From positions 1 through 6,760 of the forward strand of contig JAVBMM010000026.1 of assembly GCA_031552425.1 (NCBI GenBank): a stretch of 6,760 nucleotides of DNA, in the 5' to 3' direction. The notes beneath the pieces were generated by a model. The model saw nothing but the letters and a program-made list of their open reading frames with translations. It searched no databases and had not been told where the DNA came from. Source of the DNA: JAISFI01 sp031552425 (GTDB taxonomy: Bacteria; Bacteroidota; Bacteroidia; Bacteroidales; Azobacteroidaceae). Shown piece by piece: positions 6,272 to 6,760 of the stretch. The number at the start of each line of letters is the position of its first letter. Positions within the stretch are counted from its first letter, which is position 1. The translations under genes and the position numbers were made by a program.

Positions 6272-6760
6272 ATGATCAATAAAGAATTGCTCAATCCTCA
6301 AAGTATTGTTGTAGTAGGAGGTTCAAACAATACTTCCAAACCGGGAGGAAATTGTGTAAGAAACCTGATTAATGGAAAATTTACAGGAAACCTTTATGTA
6401 GTGAACCCGAAAGAAGATGAAGTACAAGGACTAAAGTCATACCGGCATGTTTCTGAAATTCCTGATACTGATTTAGCAATCATAGCTATTCCGGCATCTG
6501 CTTGTTTAGAAACCATCACTATTTTAGTAGAAAAAAAGAACGTAAAAGCTTTCATTATGTTTACAGCAGGATTCGGAGAAGAAACCGAAGCTGGAGGCAT
6601 ACTTGAAAGACAAATTGTTGATGTAATTAATCGTGCCGGAGCAAGCCTAATCGGACCTAATTGTATCGGTATGCTTAACCGGAATCACCATAGTTTATTC
6701 ACTTTGCCCATACCCGAACTCGAGCTGTTTGGTATAGACATGATTTCCAGTTCTGGAGGA
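6272..6760 (+). CDS. NDP-forming acyl-CoA synthetase (acetate-CoA ligase type), N-terminal part
   Basis: The frame is open from ATG 6272 to the right window edge (163 codons), so the 3' part is missing. The protein begins with a CoA-binding Rossmann fold: SIVVVGGSNN (11-20), a K-P-G-G-N turn (23-27), LYVVNPK (41-47), DLAIIAIPA (67-75) and FIMFTAGFGE (94-103). It then carries GPNCIG (128-133), typical of the succinyl-CoA synthetase alpha-like part of this family, and reaches a SSSGG stretch (159-163), the counterpart of the usual S-Q-S-G-G. Family knowledge: these cytoplasmic enzymes interconvert acyl-CoA, ADP and phosphate with the free acid, CoA and ATP, and conserve energy during fermentation. 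Full-length single-chain members are about 680-700 residues; whether this one is single-chain or an alpha subunit cannot be seen. There is no Shine-Dalgarno sequence. Confidence 0.88.
   Translation, partial: MINKELLNPQSIVVVGGSNNTSKPGGNCVRNLINGKFTGNLYVVNPKEDEVQGLKSYRHVSEIPDTDLAIIAIPASACLETITILVEKKNVKAFIMFTAGFGEETEAGGILERQIVDVINRAGASLIGPNCIGMLNRNHHSLFTLPIPELELFGIDMISSSGG

Noticed and set aside
6394..6600. Minus-strand open frame of 68 codons
   Set aside because: It is antisense to the CoA-binding domain of the acyl-CoA synthetase and has no recognisable features.
1..6760. CRISPR array, insertion sequence or tRNA gene
   Set aside because: No regularly spaced direct repeats, transposase-like frame or terminal inverted repeats, and no cloverleaf with a T-loop motif were seen on either strand.

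Overview
The window looks like chromosomal DNA from a Bacteroidota species, probably of the order Bacteroidales. This rests on the low GC content, the lack of Shine-Dalgarno sequences before the starts, and five exact matches to the Bacteroidota -7 promoter element TAnnTTTG. Each of those five sits just upstream of a gene or RNA. The protein families also fit a gut-type Bacteroidales genome. No species can be named from this sequence alone.

Layout, left to right. (1) Positions 1-2485, minus strand: the first 828 codons of a large protein whose 3' end lies outside the window. An Mrr-like PD-(D/E)xK nuclease domain is joined to a NACHT-type STAND NTPase and a helical C-terminal region. This is the architecture of bacterial NLR-like (bNACHT) anti-phage proteins and is the accessory, defence part of the window. 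(2) Positions 2486-3109: a 624-base stretch without protein genes. It holds the promoter of the NACHT gene, an AT-rich spacer, a probable structured small RNA (about 2797-2991) with its own promoter and a very strong intrinsic terminator, and the promoter of the next gene. (3) Positions 3110-4978, plus strand: an SLC13/DASS-family permease with two RCK_C (TrkA_C) domains inserted between its membrane halves. (4) Positions 5120-6154, minus strand, convergent with the permease: a half-size FUSC-family membrane protein. (5) Positions 6272-6760, plus strand: the start of an NDP-forming acyl-CoA synthetase (acetate-CoA ligase, ADP-forming type). It is divergent from the FUSC gene across a 117-base region with back-to-back promoters.

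The permease, FUSC protein and CoA ligase look like ordinary core genes, each transcribed separately, with no sign of a shared operon. The NACHT gene is more AT-rich by a few hand-counted lines, points away from the core genes and is separated from them by the small RNA and its terminator. It therefore reads as a defence gene next to a core block. The items most worth following up are the nuclease-NACHT protein and the unclassified small RNA beside it.
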